DNA of 64,000 nucleotides from Candidatus Saccharimonadota bacterium (lineage in GTDB: Bacteria; Patescibacteriota; Saccharimonadia; Saccharimonadales; Saccharimonadaceae): positions 27,105-91,104 of the forward strand of contig JAFRMK010000009.1 in assembly GCA_017430725.1 (NCBI GenBank), in the 5' to 3' direction. Below, in pieces: positions 43,581 through 52,518 of this stretch. The notes under the pieces are model-generated. The model did no database searches. It was not told the origin of the DNA and saw only the letters and a list, made by a program, of their open reading frames with translations. The position numbers were made by a program, and so were the translations under genes. Position 1 is the stretch's first letter; every line of letters starts with the position of its first letter.

Positions 43581-45299
43581 ATGCGCAAGAGAATTATAGT
43601 AATACTATCCATTTCCATCTGTCTGGTTTTTGGGGGCGCGCAAAACAGCGACGCCACGTCGTTCCCATCACTCTATATCGACCTTAACCAGACCAGCCTC
43701 AGTGAAATTGCCAGCCAGTCAAAAGAACAGCGATACCCCAACAATACAGTTCGGTTGCTTGACGGTATGACCTCAACCACCATTTCAGACGTCGAGCTAA
43801 AAGGACGTGGCAATTCAACCTGGCTCGTACCAAAACGCCCCTTCCAGCTCAGTTTCAAGCAAAAAACCGGCTTGCTTGATTTGGGCAAAAGCAAAAAATG
43901 GGTACTGCTGGCCGACGCCTATGACCCCAGCCACACTCGCAACGAGCTGGCTTTTTACCTCGCCGAGCTAATGGATATCCCTTTCACAAATCAAGGACGA
44001 TACATTGACTTGTTTATCGACAACCAATATCAGGGGCTGTATTACCTTACGCCCAAAATTGGCCTCAATAAAAACTCCGTTAATCTCACAAGCGACCAAG
44101 CCGTTTTAGTCGAAATGGATAACTTGTGGGGGGCAGAAGACCAGTTTTTCAAAACCCACATCGGCGGGCACGCCGTCTCATTCAAGGACTTCAACACTAA
44201 TGACGCAAACGCCCAAAGCGAAATCATGCAAAACTTCACAAAAAGCTATCGCAATTTTGAACGAGCGCTCTATGCGAACGACTGGTCGCTAATTACGAAA
44301 TATATCGACGTCGACTCCTTTGCGCGATACTTCTTAATGTATGAGATATCCACGAACCTTGACGGTCTCGCCACCAGCTTCTTTATGTACCAAAACGGCC
44401 CAGACACCCCCATTCACGCCGGCCCCATCTGGGACTACGACCTTGCGTTCAGACTGACCAATTTCGACGACAACCCCGATCGACTGCCGTACTTTAGCTG
44501 GGGGCAGCGCAATATGCACCAGGCCTACGTCAACGAACAAGCATCGACCGAAAACGAAATCTTCTCGCGCCTGCTTGACCATGCCGAATTTAGGCAACGC
44601 GTCAGCCACATTTTCCGTCACAAAATTGCCGCACACCGCACCGAGATAGACGACTTCTTCACCCAGCATTACCTCTTGTTGCACGACGAGGCAGAGCGCG
44701 ACAGCAACTTATGGGAAGAGCTACCCTTCGAGACAGACTTCCAGGAACTCAAAGACTGGCTGAATTTACGACTTGATTACCTAACCGTCCTTTACGGCAC
44801 CCCGCCAACCGACTCTAGCGTCGTCGTTTCTGCTCAGCTCGACCAAACGCGCGAACTCTATTTGCGCCGGCTTTCCGACCAAAGCTATCAAATAATCGAC
44901 CTCAACAGCAACAAGGCTCTCCAAGCCGCCAATCCCAGCCAAACGAAAAGCCCAGTTTGGTTTTCAACGCCCCGAGATAACGATCAACAACACTGGTATA
45001 TCGTATACGCTAATGAGCATTACTATTTCTTCGCAAAAACCAGCGGCCTGATGCTTACCTCGGAAGAAGGGACGATGCACCTGGACTATTTCAGCCCAAA
45101 TCCGACCACCGCCTTCTCGCTAAAAATCAGCCAAAATCCCACCATTCTTTTACGACAGAGCATTCTTTCATTCCACCAAAACGTTGCGACACTTTATGAC
45201 AGCCAATCCGCCCGCACCTGGTTACTCGGCGACATCGCATCACCTCAACTCTTTGCGCCTGAGCTAATTATGCGTGGTGGTATGGCCTTCCCTCGATAA
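43581..45299 (+). CDS. Secreted CotH-family kinase-like protein with a C-terminal lectin-like region
   Basis: A 572-residue exported protein: signal peptide (about residues 1-26), then a CotH domain (ELKGRGNSTWLVPKRPFQLSF, KKWVLLADAYDPSHTRNELAFYLA, IWDYDLAFRL). CotH proteins are atypical protein kinases acting outside the cytoplasm. From about residue 415 a RICIN/beta-trefoil-like segment appears (IIDLNSNKALQAANPSQ, DNDQQHWYIVY). Start ATG 43581 has AGAGG upstream; the frame is open to 43512. The 3' end overlaps rlmH by 32 nt. A role in modifying or binding a surface polymer is inferred. Confidence 0.85.
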   Translation: MRKRIIVILSISICLVFGGAQNSDATSFPSLYIDLNQTSLSEIASQSKEQRYPNNTVRLLDGMTSTTISDVELKGRGNSTWLVPKRPFQLSFKQKTGLLDLGKSKKWVLLADAYDPSHTRNELAFYLAELMDIPFTNQGRYIDLFIDNQYQGLYYLTPKIGLNKNSVNLTSDQAVLVEMDNLWGAEDQFFKTHIGGHAVSFKDFNTNDANAQSEIMQNFTKSYRNFERALYANDWSLITKYIDVDSFARYFLMYEISTNLDGLATSFFMYQNGPDTPIHAGPIWDYDLAFRLTNFDDNPDRLPYFSWGQRNMHQAYVNEQASTENEIFSRLLDHAEFRQRVSHIFRHKIAAHRTEIDDFFTQHYLLLHDEAERDSNLWEELPFETDFQELKDWLNLRLDYLTVLYGTPPTDSSVVVSAQLDQTRELYLRRLSDQSYQIIDLNSNKALQAANPSQTKSPVWFSTPRDNDQQHWYIVYANEHYYFFAKTSGLMLTSEEGTMHLDYFSPNPTTAFSLKISQNPTILLRQSILSFHQNVATLYDSQSARTWLLGDIASPQLFAPELIMRGGMAFPR

Positions 45300-45702
45300 T
45301 CTCCTGCGCCCGATAAATCTGCTCCGCCAAAATCACCCGACACAGCTGATGCGGAAACACCATTTTCGAAAAACTCAGCACAAAATTGGCCCGCTCGTGT
45401 AACGATTCGGAAAAATGGCCAAATGCACCACCTAGCACGAACACGGTATTGCGGCCATCCAACAGATTACGCTCCAGCATTTTTGCGAAATCAACCGAAT
45501 CCATGATCGTACCCCTCTCGTCCAGCAGCACGACAAAATCCTGCTTCGGCAGAGCGAGTACTTTGGCGGTCAAATCCGCCTCATCCACAAACTGCCACTC
45601 AATCTGATATGGTTTACGCAGCCGCTTCACGTACTCCTGGCAAGACTCAGCCACCCAAGCCCTTGACGCCTTGCCGCCTGCAATTATCTTCATCATTTGC
45701 AT
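45268..45702 (-). CDS. rlmH: 23S rRNA m3-pseudouridine-1915 methyltransferase RlmH
   Basis: A 144-residue SPOUT methyltransferase that modifies the ribosome after assembly. It has FVVLLDERGTIMDS, the SAM-knot VFVLGGAFGHF, SFSKMVFPHQLCRVILAEQIYRA and EGRPYHH. Three Met codons (1, 3, 4) could start it; TATAAT lies directly before the first, so the transcript is probably leaderless from one of them. Confidence 0.94.
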   Translation of the reverse strand: MQMMKIIAGGKASRAWVAESCQEYVKRLRKPYQIEWQFVDEADLTAKVLALPKQDFVVLLDERGTIMDSVDFAKMLERNLLDGRNTVFVLGGAFGHFSESLHERANFVLSFSKMVFPHQLCRVILAEQIYRAQEIIEGRPYHHA

Positions 45703-45727
45703 AATTATAGCATTTTGTTATAATTAC

Positions 45728-45785
45728 CCCAGTTACCAAAGACAGTGGCGGCCGACACGGCTTAATCATGCCACCGAGGAGATTT
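45728..45785 (+). promoter_or_regulatory. Ribosomal protein L10 leader
   Basis: The ACCAAAGACAGTGGCG stretch followed by GGCTTAAT and GCCACCGAGG matches the conserved kink-turn region of L10 leaders (GACAG...CTTAAT...CCGCCGAGG). L10 or the L10-L12 complex binds such leaders and represses rplJ-rplL. A CTCGT/ACGAG hairpin further down (about 45808-45822) may act as an attenuator. Confidence 0.8.
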
Positions 45786-45870
45786 ATCTTACAACTTGGT
45801 GACGTATTCTCGTGTCAAACGAGATATTAACAATCTGGCTAGCAATAACACCAAAAGGAGATTTCTATCT

Positions 45871-46395
45871 ATGGCAATTAGCAAAGATAAGAAACAACAA
45901 TTGGTTGCCGACTTAACGGAGTTGCTTAATGATGCAAAAATGACCGTATTCGCCAAGTATCAAGGCCTTTCGGTCAAAGAAATGCAAGAACTTCGCAATT
46001 CCGCACGCGAGAACAACGTAAAAATCAAGGTCGTCAAGAACCGTCTCGTTCGTGTCGCCATGGGCGAAATTGCCGTTTTCAAGGACGCTGACACCAGCAA
46101 ACTCGAAGGGCAATTGCTCTACGCTATCAGCGATGACGACGAAGTGGCGCCAGCGCAAGTACTTGCGAAATTCGCCAAGGACCACGCCGCGCTCGAGCTC
46201 AAAGGCGCATTTAGCGGTACGGGCGAAGAACTTGACGAAAATCAAGTCAAGGCCCTAGCCGACTTGCCGAGCAAAGACCAGCTCATTGGCCAAGTTGTGG
46301 ACATGCTCCTCGGCCCAGTCAACGATATCACGAATGGTCTTTCTGGCAACTTGCACGCCTTGCTTGATGGAATCGCCGACAAAGCAACCAACTAA
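45871..46395 (+). CDS. rplJ: 50S ribosomal protein L10
   Basis: A 174-residue base of the L7/L12 stalk. It has the conserved VFAKYQGLSVKEMQELRNSAREN and VVKNRLVRVAM, ending with a helix for L12 dimers (VVDMLLGPVNDITNGLSGNLHALLDGIAD). AAAGGAG is at 45854-45860. rplK and rplA, normally upstream, are absent here; rlmH lies there on the other strand. Confidence 0.97.
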   Translation: MAISKDKKQQLVADLTELLNDAKMTVFAKYQGLSVKEMQELRNSARENNVKIKVVKNRLVRVAMGEIAVFKDADTSKLEGQLLYAISDDDEVAPAQVLAKFAKDHAALELKGAFSGTGEELDENQVKALADLPSKDQLIGQVVDMLLGPVNDITNGLSGNLHALLDGIADKATN

Positions 46396-46442
46396 TCGCC
46401 AAAAGGCAAAATATCAAACCATTAACATAAAAGGAGTCAATC

Positions 46443-46823
46443 ATGGCTACTGATGTGAAGAAAATCGCCGAAGAATTGGTCAAACTGACCGTTCTCGAAG
46501 TAAACGAACTGAAAACCATCCTCAAAGATGAATATGGCATTGAGCCTGCTGCGGCCGCTGTGGCCGTAGCTGCCGGTCCCGCCGCTGACGGTGGTGCCGC
46601 CGCTGAAGAAAAGAGCGAATACGACGTCGTCCTGAAAGACGCTGGTGGTCAAAAAATCGCCGTCATCAAGGCCGTCAAAGAGGCCACTGGCCTGGGCCTT
46701 GGCGAAGCCAAAGCCATTGTCGATGGCGCCCCTGCCACCGTCAAAGAAAAGGTCGCCAAAGACGAAGCCGAAGCAATGAAGAAAGCTTTGGAAGACGCCG
46801 GTGCGACCGTCGAACTCGCTTAA
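46443..46823 (+). CDS. rplL: 50S ribosomal protein L7/L12
   Basis: A 126-residue stalk protein. N-terminal dimer domain ([28 protein letters not shown]), Ala/Gly hinge, and C-terminal factor-binding domain ([41 protein letters not shown]). AAAGGAG precedes the start; a terminator follows. Confidence 0.98.
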   Translation: MATDVKKIAEELVKLTVLEVNELKTILKDEYGIEPAAAAVAVAAGPAADGGAAAEEKSEYDVVLKDAGGQKIAVIKAVKEATGLGLGEAKAIVDGAPATVKEKVAKDEAEAMKKALEDAGATVELA

Positions 46824-46852
46824 GTAGAACAACCAAGCTAGCTAGATTTACG

Positions 46853-46884
46853 ATGAGCGACCCGCAAGGGCCGCTCATTGTTTT
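46853..46884 (+). terminator. Terminator after rplL
   Basis: ATGAGCG plus CCC pairs with GGG plus CGCTCAT around GCAA and is followed by TGTTTT. Confidence 0.8.
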
Positions 46885-46969
46885 ATGTCTTTAGCAAAAT
46901 GTCAATGGTAAAAAATACAACAATTTGCAAGCCACTACCGTTATTCTTGTGGAAAAAATCTTTTTTCAA

Positions 46970-47020
46970 ACATTGACAACATGCAATGCTTTTTTATATC
47001 ATATAATTAATAAAAATATA
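46970..47020 (+). promoter_or_regulatory. AT-rich promoter region
   Basis: The stretch contains a TTGACA followed by AT-rich sequence with ATATCA and TATAAT-like hexamers. The exact -10 is ambiguous: 17 nt after TTGACA is ATATCA, and 23 nt after is TATAAT. It serves the gene at 47041. Confidence 0.45.
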
Positions 47021-47040
47021 TAACAGACTGGATGCGAGGT

Positions 47041-47559
47041 ATGTCTGAATTACCAGAAAAACAAATAAAAAGACTACGAAGTCTGCTGACGGAGGCTGAA
47101 ACCAATCTCTCCGCCGCGAAAGAACTATTAACCTCAATTTTGGGCGACGGTGAAGCCATTACGGCTCCCGCCAGCACCGTAAGCGAAAGCCCCGAGGGGA
47201 AAGTAATCGAAGGCGTCTTTGACGGCCAGATCATGATTGGGCCAGATGGCAAAAACTATCCTGTTCCAGCCAACTATGCCAGCAAGTCAAAGCTCGTCGA
47301 AGGCGATATCCTGAAACTCACCATCGGCGAAAGCGGCAAGTTTATGTACAAACAGATTGGCCCCGTTGAGCGCAAAACCGTCATCGGCACGCTGACCAGT
47401 CACGACGACCAATATTTCGTCGAAGTAAGTGGGCGCGAATACAAGATTCTTTACGCCTCGGTCACATATTTCCGCCTCAAGGTCGGCGACCAAGTCACCG
47501 TCATCATCCCCGCTGACAACGAAGACGCTACTTGGGCTGCCGTTGAAGCCAGTCTATAG
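47041..47559 (+). CDS. Conserved-looking protein of unknown function with a coiled-coil start
   Basis: A 172-residue soluble protein not recognised. Residues 1-35 form a probable coiled coil (leucines in ELPEKQIKRLRSLLTEAE spacing). The rest looks like two small beta barrels: GVFDGQIMIGPDGKNYPVPANY with EGDILKLTI, then GTLTSHDDQYFVEVSG with KVGDQVTVIIP. A nucleic-acid-binding OB-like role is possible but unproven. ATG 47041 has GCGAGGT upstream; the frame is open to 47032. Confidence 0.7.
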   Translation: MSELPEKQIKRLRSLLTEAETNLSAAKELLTSILGDGEAITAPASTVSESPEGKVIEGVFDGQIMIGPDGKNYPVPANYASKSKLVEGDILKLTIGESGKFMYKQIGPVERKTVIGTLTSHDDQYFVEVSGREYKILYASVTYFRLKVGDQVTVIIPADNEDATWAAVEASL

Positions 47560-47901
47560 CTAGCTCGCCATTGTCACGAGTATTAACTCGACTATTGCCA
47601 CAATCAAATAAAAGCCAGACGTAATCGCTACAATAACTAGTGGCGCGATGATTCTGTTGTGTTCGGCTTTATAACGCACCACGTCAAACAGCGCAAGCGC
47701 CAAGGCCATCACTGCTACCAATGGCGCCAAAAGCAACATTACGTGATTGACGTCGTCCCATCCTCCAGTCACAGTCAGAATAAAGTTGAAAAAGACCACT
47801 GCAACTGCCAAAGCCGCTAAGAAAACTTCAATAATGCGCATCCGGTGTCGCATCATTGTCAGTTGTCGTTTGGTCAATCTTTTGTTTTTTGTTTTCGCCA
47901 T
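47560..47901 (-). CDS. Small multi-pass membrane protein
   Basis: A 113-residue protein with a basic N-terminus (MAKTKNKRLTKRQLTMMRHR) and three hydrophobic helices. Family not recognised. ATG 47901 is favoured because the basic start immediately precedes the first helix; the frame is open upstream to 48084 but that part would overlap the divergent dnaX. Confidence 0.6.
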   Translation of the reverse strand: MAKTKNKRLTKRQLTMMRHRMRIIEVFLAALAVAVVFFNFILTVTGGWDDVNHVMLLLAPLVAVMALALALFDVVRYKAEHNRIIAPLVIVAITSGFYLIVAIVELILVTMAS

Positions 47902-47976
47902 AATATGTTTATTAATTATATCACAAATAACCATAAACGTAAACAATAAAAGCCCCGCCGCGCAACCATAAAATGC

Positions 47977-47982
47977 TATAAT
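47977..47982 (+). promoter_or_regulatory. dnaX -10 element
   Basis: TATAAT (with TG one base before) lies 10 nt before the dnaX ATG and no Shine-Dalgarno is present, so the leader would be only about 4 nt. Confidence 0.55.
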
Positions 47983-47992
47983 ATCAGTAATA

Positions 47993-49372
47993 ATGAAGGC
48001 ATTGTATCGAAGATATCGACCAAAAACGTTAAGCGAGGTAGTCGGCCAAAAGCAGATTACTGATGTTTTGGCGCGCGCCATCAAAGAACAGAAGCTTGCT
48101 CACGCCTATCTTTTTGTCGGCCCACGCGGCACCGGCAAAACATCCGTGGCTCGCATCTTGGCGCACGAGGCCAACGGCTTCCCGTACGAACTCGAGGACG
48201 ACTATGTCGACATCATCGAAATCGATGCCGCCAGCAATACTGGCGTCGATAACATTCGCGATTTACGCGAAAAAGCCTTTATTGCGCCGACTGTAGGGAA
48301 GTACAAAATCTACATCATCGACGAGGTGCATATGCTTTCCAAAAGCGCATTCAATGCACTCCTAAAAACGCTCGAGGAACCGCCAGAACACGTCATTTTC
48401 ATCATGGCAACAACCGAGAAGCACAAAGTACCAATCACTATCCTATCGCGTAGCCAAGTTTTTCAATTCAAACTCGCCGACCCCGGCACCATGCTGGCGC
48501 ACTTGCAGAAAATATGCAAAAAGGAGCATATCGCCATCGAAACAGATGCACTCCGCATCATCGTCAAACGCGGCGGCGGCTCATATCGCGACTCACTCTC
48601 GCTACTCGAACAAATCTCCGGCCTAAGCGACAAAACTATAACTGCCCAACTCATCACCGATGCGCTCGGACTACCGCGCGACGAAGCCGTCAGTCAACTG
48701 ATTTTCGCATACAAAAATCAAGACATCGCCACAATCCGCCAACTGCTCGCCGGCCTGATCGAGCAGGGTATCAAAGCCGATCTGATCGCCAGCGAGCTCA
48801 TCGAGGCCGTCATTAGCGACCCCACTCCAGAATTACTGCCCTTGCTCGAAAAACTTACCACTATTGACGCGCAAAGCAGTTATGCCGAAGTCAAACTTTT
48901 GCTCGCCCTCTGCGAACCGAGCACACAAATCGCTCCAACCAGACCGAAGCTCAACCCAAGCCAGACGCCACCGCCGATACCCCAACAAACACCCCAAAAT
49001 GTCCCTGATTCAGCCGACACGCCGCCAGCAGAACTAAAACCGGAACCGCCACGAAAACTCACCCGACCAGACCCTAACACTTCTGCTGAAGACATCTGGC
49101 GCAACGTCCTGGCCACCGCCGAGAATCAGGCCAAAAACGTCTACAACTTTTTGGCATCAGGAGAACACGAAATAGTCGACCAGACCCTAAAAATCTACGC
49201 CCAGAGCAGTTTCAAAAAACAGCAAATCGAGAAAAAGCGCGCCATCCTCACCGGCGCTTTACCAGAAAACTACGAGCTAACCATCAGTGTCAAAAAAATC
49301 ACGAAAGACGACGAATTAGCCGCAATTGCAGATATAATGGGAGGAGGAGAGGAGGTCCAAATCAATGAGTGA
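47993..49372 (+). CDS. dnaX: DNA polymerase III subunit gamma/tau, lacking the zinc module
   Basis: A 459-residue AAA+ clamp-loader ATPase. It has YRPKTLSEVVGQKQI, Walker A GPRGTGKTSVARI, Walker B IYIIDEVHML, ALLKTLEEPPEHV and sensor regions. The four-Cys zinc module normally after Walker A is missing: the sequence runs from ILAHEANGFPYELEDDYVDI straight to IEIDAASNTGVD. A Pro-rich linker (about 315-365) precedes a C-terminal domain. It overlaps dnaB by 8 nt. Confidence 0.96.
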   Translation: MKALYRRYRPKTLSEVVGQKQITDVLARAIKEQKLAHAYLFVGPRGTGKTSVARILAHEANGFPYELEDDYVDIIEIDAASNTGVDNIRDLREKAFIAPTVGKYKIYIIDEVHMLSKSAFNALLKTLEEPPEHVIFIMATTEKHKVPITILSRSQVFQFKLADPGTMLAHLQKICKKEHIAIETDALRIIVKRGGGSYRDSLSLLEQISGLSDKTITAQLITDALGLPRDEAVSQLIFAYKNQDIATIRQLLAGLIEQGIKADLIASELIEAVISDPTPELLPLLEKLTTIDAQSSYAEVKLLLALCEPSTQIAPTRPKLNPSQTPPPIPQQTPQNVPDSADTPPAELKPEPPRKLTRPDPNTSAEDIWRNVLATAENQAKNVYNFLASGEHEIVDQTLKIYAQSSFKKQQIEKKRAILTGALPENYELTISVKKITKDDELAAIADIMGGGEEVQINE

Positions 49373-50714
49373 AAAAACCGAACGCGTTACTCCGCAAAAC
49401 ATTGACGCCGAAAAATCCTTACTGGGCGCCATTTTGATGAACGACGAAGTGCTCGCCGATGTCACGCAAATCGTCAAACCGCAAGACTTCTATGATGCTC
49501 AACACCAAGAGATTTATGATGCCATCTGGTCGCTCTATGAGCGGCGCCGCCCCGTCGATTTGCTCACCGTCAAAGACGAACTCAAAAGGCGCAAAAGCAC
49601 CGCCAAAGCCGGCGGCATCGCCTATGTCACGAGCCTCGCAAGCTACGTCCCAACGTCCGCACACGCCAAAGCCTATGCCGAAATGATTGCAGAATCGGCT
49701 ACGCGCCGACGCCTGATTTCTGCCGCCTCAAAGATAAATGAGCAGGCTTTCGACACGCAACACGACGTCAAAGAAATCATCGGCAATGCCGAAAAAGTCC
49801 TTTTCGGCGTCTCGCAAGAAAACCTACGCACTGACCTTGTCGCCATCAATGACCTGTTGTCCGACGCGTTCGACCGCTTTGAAGAGCTCAATGAGAACAA
49901 GGGCTCAATCGCCGGCTACAGAACAGGCTTCCCCGACATTGACCGCATTACCGCCGGCCTACACCCATCTGACCTCATCATTCTTGCGGCTCGCCCAGCC
50001 ATGGGAAAAACCGCCCTGGCGCTAAATCTCGTGCGTAACGTCGCGCAAATCAACCAAAAACACGTCCTCATGTTCTCGCTCGAGATGAGCAAAGAGCAGC
50101 TCATTAACCGCATTATCTCCGACGCCTCAGGCGTCGAAACCTTCAAGCTAACCACCGGTGGCTTTAAACAAGACGATTTTCAGCAAATGTCCGAAGCCAT
50201 GGATAGCCTGGCAGAACTACCTATCCTCATCGACGACACGCCTGGCCTCACGATTATGGAAATGCTGACTAAGTCGCGCCGCGCTCTCCACGAAAACGGC
50301 GAACTCGGGCTGATTGTGGTCGACTATCTTCAGCTAATGCAGGGCTCATCGCGCCGCGCTCAAGAAAACCGCGTTCAGGAAATCTCCGAAATCTCGCGGG
50401 GGCTAAAGCTAATCGCCCGCGAGCTCAATGTTCCCGTCATCGCACTTTCCCAGCTTTCCCGTCAAGTCGAGAGTCGCGAATCGAAGATTCCGATGCTGTC
50501 CGACCTGCGCGAATCCGGCTCCATTGAGCAAGATGCCGATATCGTCCTCTTTATCCACCGCGAAGACTACTACGACGAAAATACCGACCGCCAGAACATT
50601 GCCGACATCATCATCGCTAAGCACCGCCGAGGTACTACTGGCCGCGTCGAACTATACTTCGACAAGGCGCGCACTCGCTTCATGTCGCTCGACAATAAAC
50701 ACCAGGAAAGCTAG
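49365..50714 (+). CDS. dnaB: Replicative DNA helicase DnaB
   Basis: A 449-residue hexameric 5'-3' helicase. The N-terminal domain starts PQNIDAEKSLLGAILMNDEVL; the RecA-like domain has the Walker A AARPAMGKTALALNL, FSLEMSKEQL, DYLQLM (Walker B) and LSQLSRQVESR. GGAGGAGAGGAGG upstream gives a strong ribosome binding site inside the end of dnaX. No intein is present. Confidence 0.97.
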   Translation: MSEKTERVTPQNIDAEKSLLGAILMNDEVLADVTQIVKPQDFYDAQHQEIYDAIWSLYERRRPVDLLTVKDELKRRKSTAKAGGIAYVTSLASYVPTSAHAKAYAEMIAESATRRRLISAASKINEQAFDTQHDVKEIIGNAEKVLFGVSQENLRTDLVAINDLLSDAFDRFEELNENKGSIAGYRTGFPDIDRITAGLHPSDLIILAARPAMGKTALALNLVRNVAQINQKHVLMFSLEMSKEQLINRIISDASGVETFKLTTGGFKQDDFQQMSEAMDSLAELPILIDDTPGLTIMEMLTKSRRALHENGELGLIVVDYLQLMQGSSRRAQENRVQEISEISRGLKLIARELNVPVIALSQLSRQVESRESKIPMLSDLRESGSIEQDADIVLFIHREDYYDENTDRQNIADIIIAKHRRGTTGRVELYFDKARTRFMSLDNKHQES

Positions 50715-50748
50715 CGCTTATCTTCAATCTATGCTAGTATAAAAAACA

Positions 50749-52278
50749 GTGAAGAAACGCACTAAACAGTCTTTTTTATTTCGTAATCGCTTCGTGATTG
50801 GCTATGCGATTTTGATTATTGCTTTTGTCTACCTATTGGCAATTCTGCCAGGCATCGCCCCGCACGGGCTTAACCGCGGCGAAATGGAATCGGTCGTCAC
50901 CGCCAGTCAAATCGACAACGATTTTATCGCTTCTGGCAAAGTCGTTAATCTGCCATATCTCATTGTCCAAAAAGCCTCCATCGGCCTGTTTGGCCTCTCG
51001 CTCTATTCCATCAAATTACCGTCCGTCATCTTTGCGATTCTTGGCGCCTTCTTCATTGTTCTTCTCCTCAACCGCTGGTTCAAATCCGACGTCGCCATCA
51101 TCGGCTCAATCTTCACCACGCTCTCAACCGCTTTTCTGTTTCTTGCCGGCAATGGCACCCCCGCCATCATGTATGTTTTCTGGCTTGCACTCATCTTGTG
51201 GCTCGGCTCAAAAATCGTCGGCAACCGCCACGTTCACCCCGTACTGGTCGCCTGCTTCATGTCCGCCATTGCGCTGTCTATCTACACGCCGCACATGTTC
51301 TATGTCGCACTCGCCATAGCCGTCGCTGGACTAATCCATCCGCACCTTCGCTTCGCACTCAAACAGCTAAAAATCTACCAAATCATCATCATCGTCGCGA
51401 TTATGGCCGCGCTGCTCGCGCCACTCGTCGTTTCCTGCATTGCCGAACATAGCGTGATTCGCGAACTCCTGTTCACCGACAATTTCAGCCTCCAAACTGT
51501 CATCAACAACTCCGCCACCGCCTTTGCGCCCTTCTTCTCCTTCGGCATGGCCTACGACAGCATCTATCTCGCGCCGCTGTTCGGGCTTGCGACCGTTGCC
51601 ATGATTCTAATCGGTACTCTCGCTTCCATTGGCAAACTATTCACCTCGCGCAACACAGTCGTCAGCCTGCTCATCATCTTCGCCATCATCTTCTCTGGAC
51701 TGAATCAGTCAATTGCCATTTCCGTCATCGTGCCAATCGCTATTCTCAATGCTGCCGGCATCGAATCAATTATTGGCAAATGGCACAAGCTGTTCCCCGA
51801 AAACCCCTACGCCCACATCGTCGGTGCACTGCCAATCATCGTCGTAGTCGGCATCATTCTCGCATCCGACCTCTCGCACTTCATCTACGGCTATCGCTAC
51901 GCGCCACACGTTGCCGATAATTTCTCCAATGACATCAGCTACATCACCGACAGTCTTGACTCTGGCTCCGTATTGGTCGTCAACCCCGAGACCGAATACT
52001 ACGACTTCTATAAACTCCTCGAAAACTATAACAGCATCACCGTCACCGACAAAACGCCAGACCGCAAAGATTTAACTATCGCCTATCTCGGCAAAACCAC
52101 CGACGACGAAAAACTCGAACTTACCCGTATCATAACATCGCCAAAAAGCCGAAACTCTGATAGACTGTACATATACAAATCTGCAACAAAAGAGAGAACG
52201 GGAGAAAACACAGATGAGCCAAACGATGGACCAGATGAAAATGCTGAATCAGGCACGCAAGCTCCAGAAGGAACTTAA
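50749..52278 (+). CDS. Polytopic GT-C-like glycosyltransferase (ArnT/PMT type)
   Basis: A 509-residue protein with about ten to twelve hydrophobic helices. The first outer loop carries an acidic motif (HGLNRGEMESVV) like the D/E residues of lipid-linked-sugar mannosyl- and arabinosyltransferases. The C-terminal 110 residues are soluble. It starts with GTG at 50749, behind a TATGCTAGTATAA promoter-like element. The last 65 nt overlap the ybaB gene, so the acidic tail (DEPNDGPDENAES) is encoded within it. Transfer of a lipid-linked sugar to a surface polymer is inferred. Confidence 0.72.
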   Translation: MKKRTKQSFLFRNRFVIGYAILIIAFVYLLAILPGIAPHGLNRGEMESVVTASQIDNDFIASGKVVNLPYLIVQKASIGLFGLSLYSIKLPSVIFAILGAFFIVLLLNRWFKSDVAIIGSIFTTLSTAFLFLAGNGTPAIMYVFWLALILWLGSKIVGNRHVHPVLVACFMSAIALSIYTPHMFYVALAIAVAGLIHPHLRFALKQLKIYQIIIIVAIMAALLAPLVVSCIAEHSVIRELLFTDNFSLQTVINNSATAFAPFFSFGMAYDSIYLAPLFGLATVAMILIGTLASIGKLFTSRNTVVSLLIIFAIIFSGLNQSIAISVIVPIAILNAAGIESIIGKWHKLFPENPYAHIVGALPIIVVVGIILASDLSHFIYGYRYAPHVADNFSNDISYITDSLDSGSVLVVNPETEYYDFYKLLENYNSITVTDKTPDRKDLTIAYLGKTTDDEKLELTRIITSPKSRNSDRLYIYKSATKERTGENTDEPNDGPDENAESGTQAPEGT

Positions 52279-52516
52279 GAACGAAATTGTCGAAGTTGAA
52301 GCCGGCGACGGCGCAGTGGTCGTACAAATCACCGGCGAGCTAAAAGTTAAAGACGTCACGCTTGACCCAGAGAAAATTGATTTCGACGACATCTCTGAGC
52401 TCGAGCGCTGGATTGAAAACGCCTTCCGCGACGGCTATGCAAAAGCCCAAGAAATTGCAACCGAAAAAATGAAGCCACTGATGGGGATGCTGGGCGGCAG
52501 CGGCCTCGGCATGTAA
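52214..52516 (+). CDS. YbaB/EbfC family nucleoid-associated protein
   Basis: A 100-residue dimeric DNA-binding protein. It has MKMLNQARKLQKELKNEIVEVEAGDGAVVVQITGE, then VKDVTLDPE and a helical end with the Met/Gly-rich tail GMLGGSGLGM. The ybaB-recR pair downstream of dnaX is the classic arrangement, here with dnaB and a GT-C gene inserted. GGGAG lies 9-13 nt before the ATG. Confidence 0.93.
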   Translation: MSQTMDQMKMLNQARKLQKELKNEIVEVEAGDGAVVVQITGELKVKDVTLDPEKIDFDDISELERWIENAFRDGYAKAQEIATEKMKPLMGMLGGSGLGM

Positions 52517-52518
52517 TT

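Noticed and set aside
46890..47035. Replication origin in the AT-rich stretch before 47041
   Set aside because: Only one near-match to a DnaA box (TGTGGAAAA) was seen, there is no cluster, and dnaA/dnaN are not adjacent.
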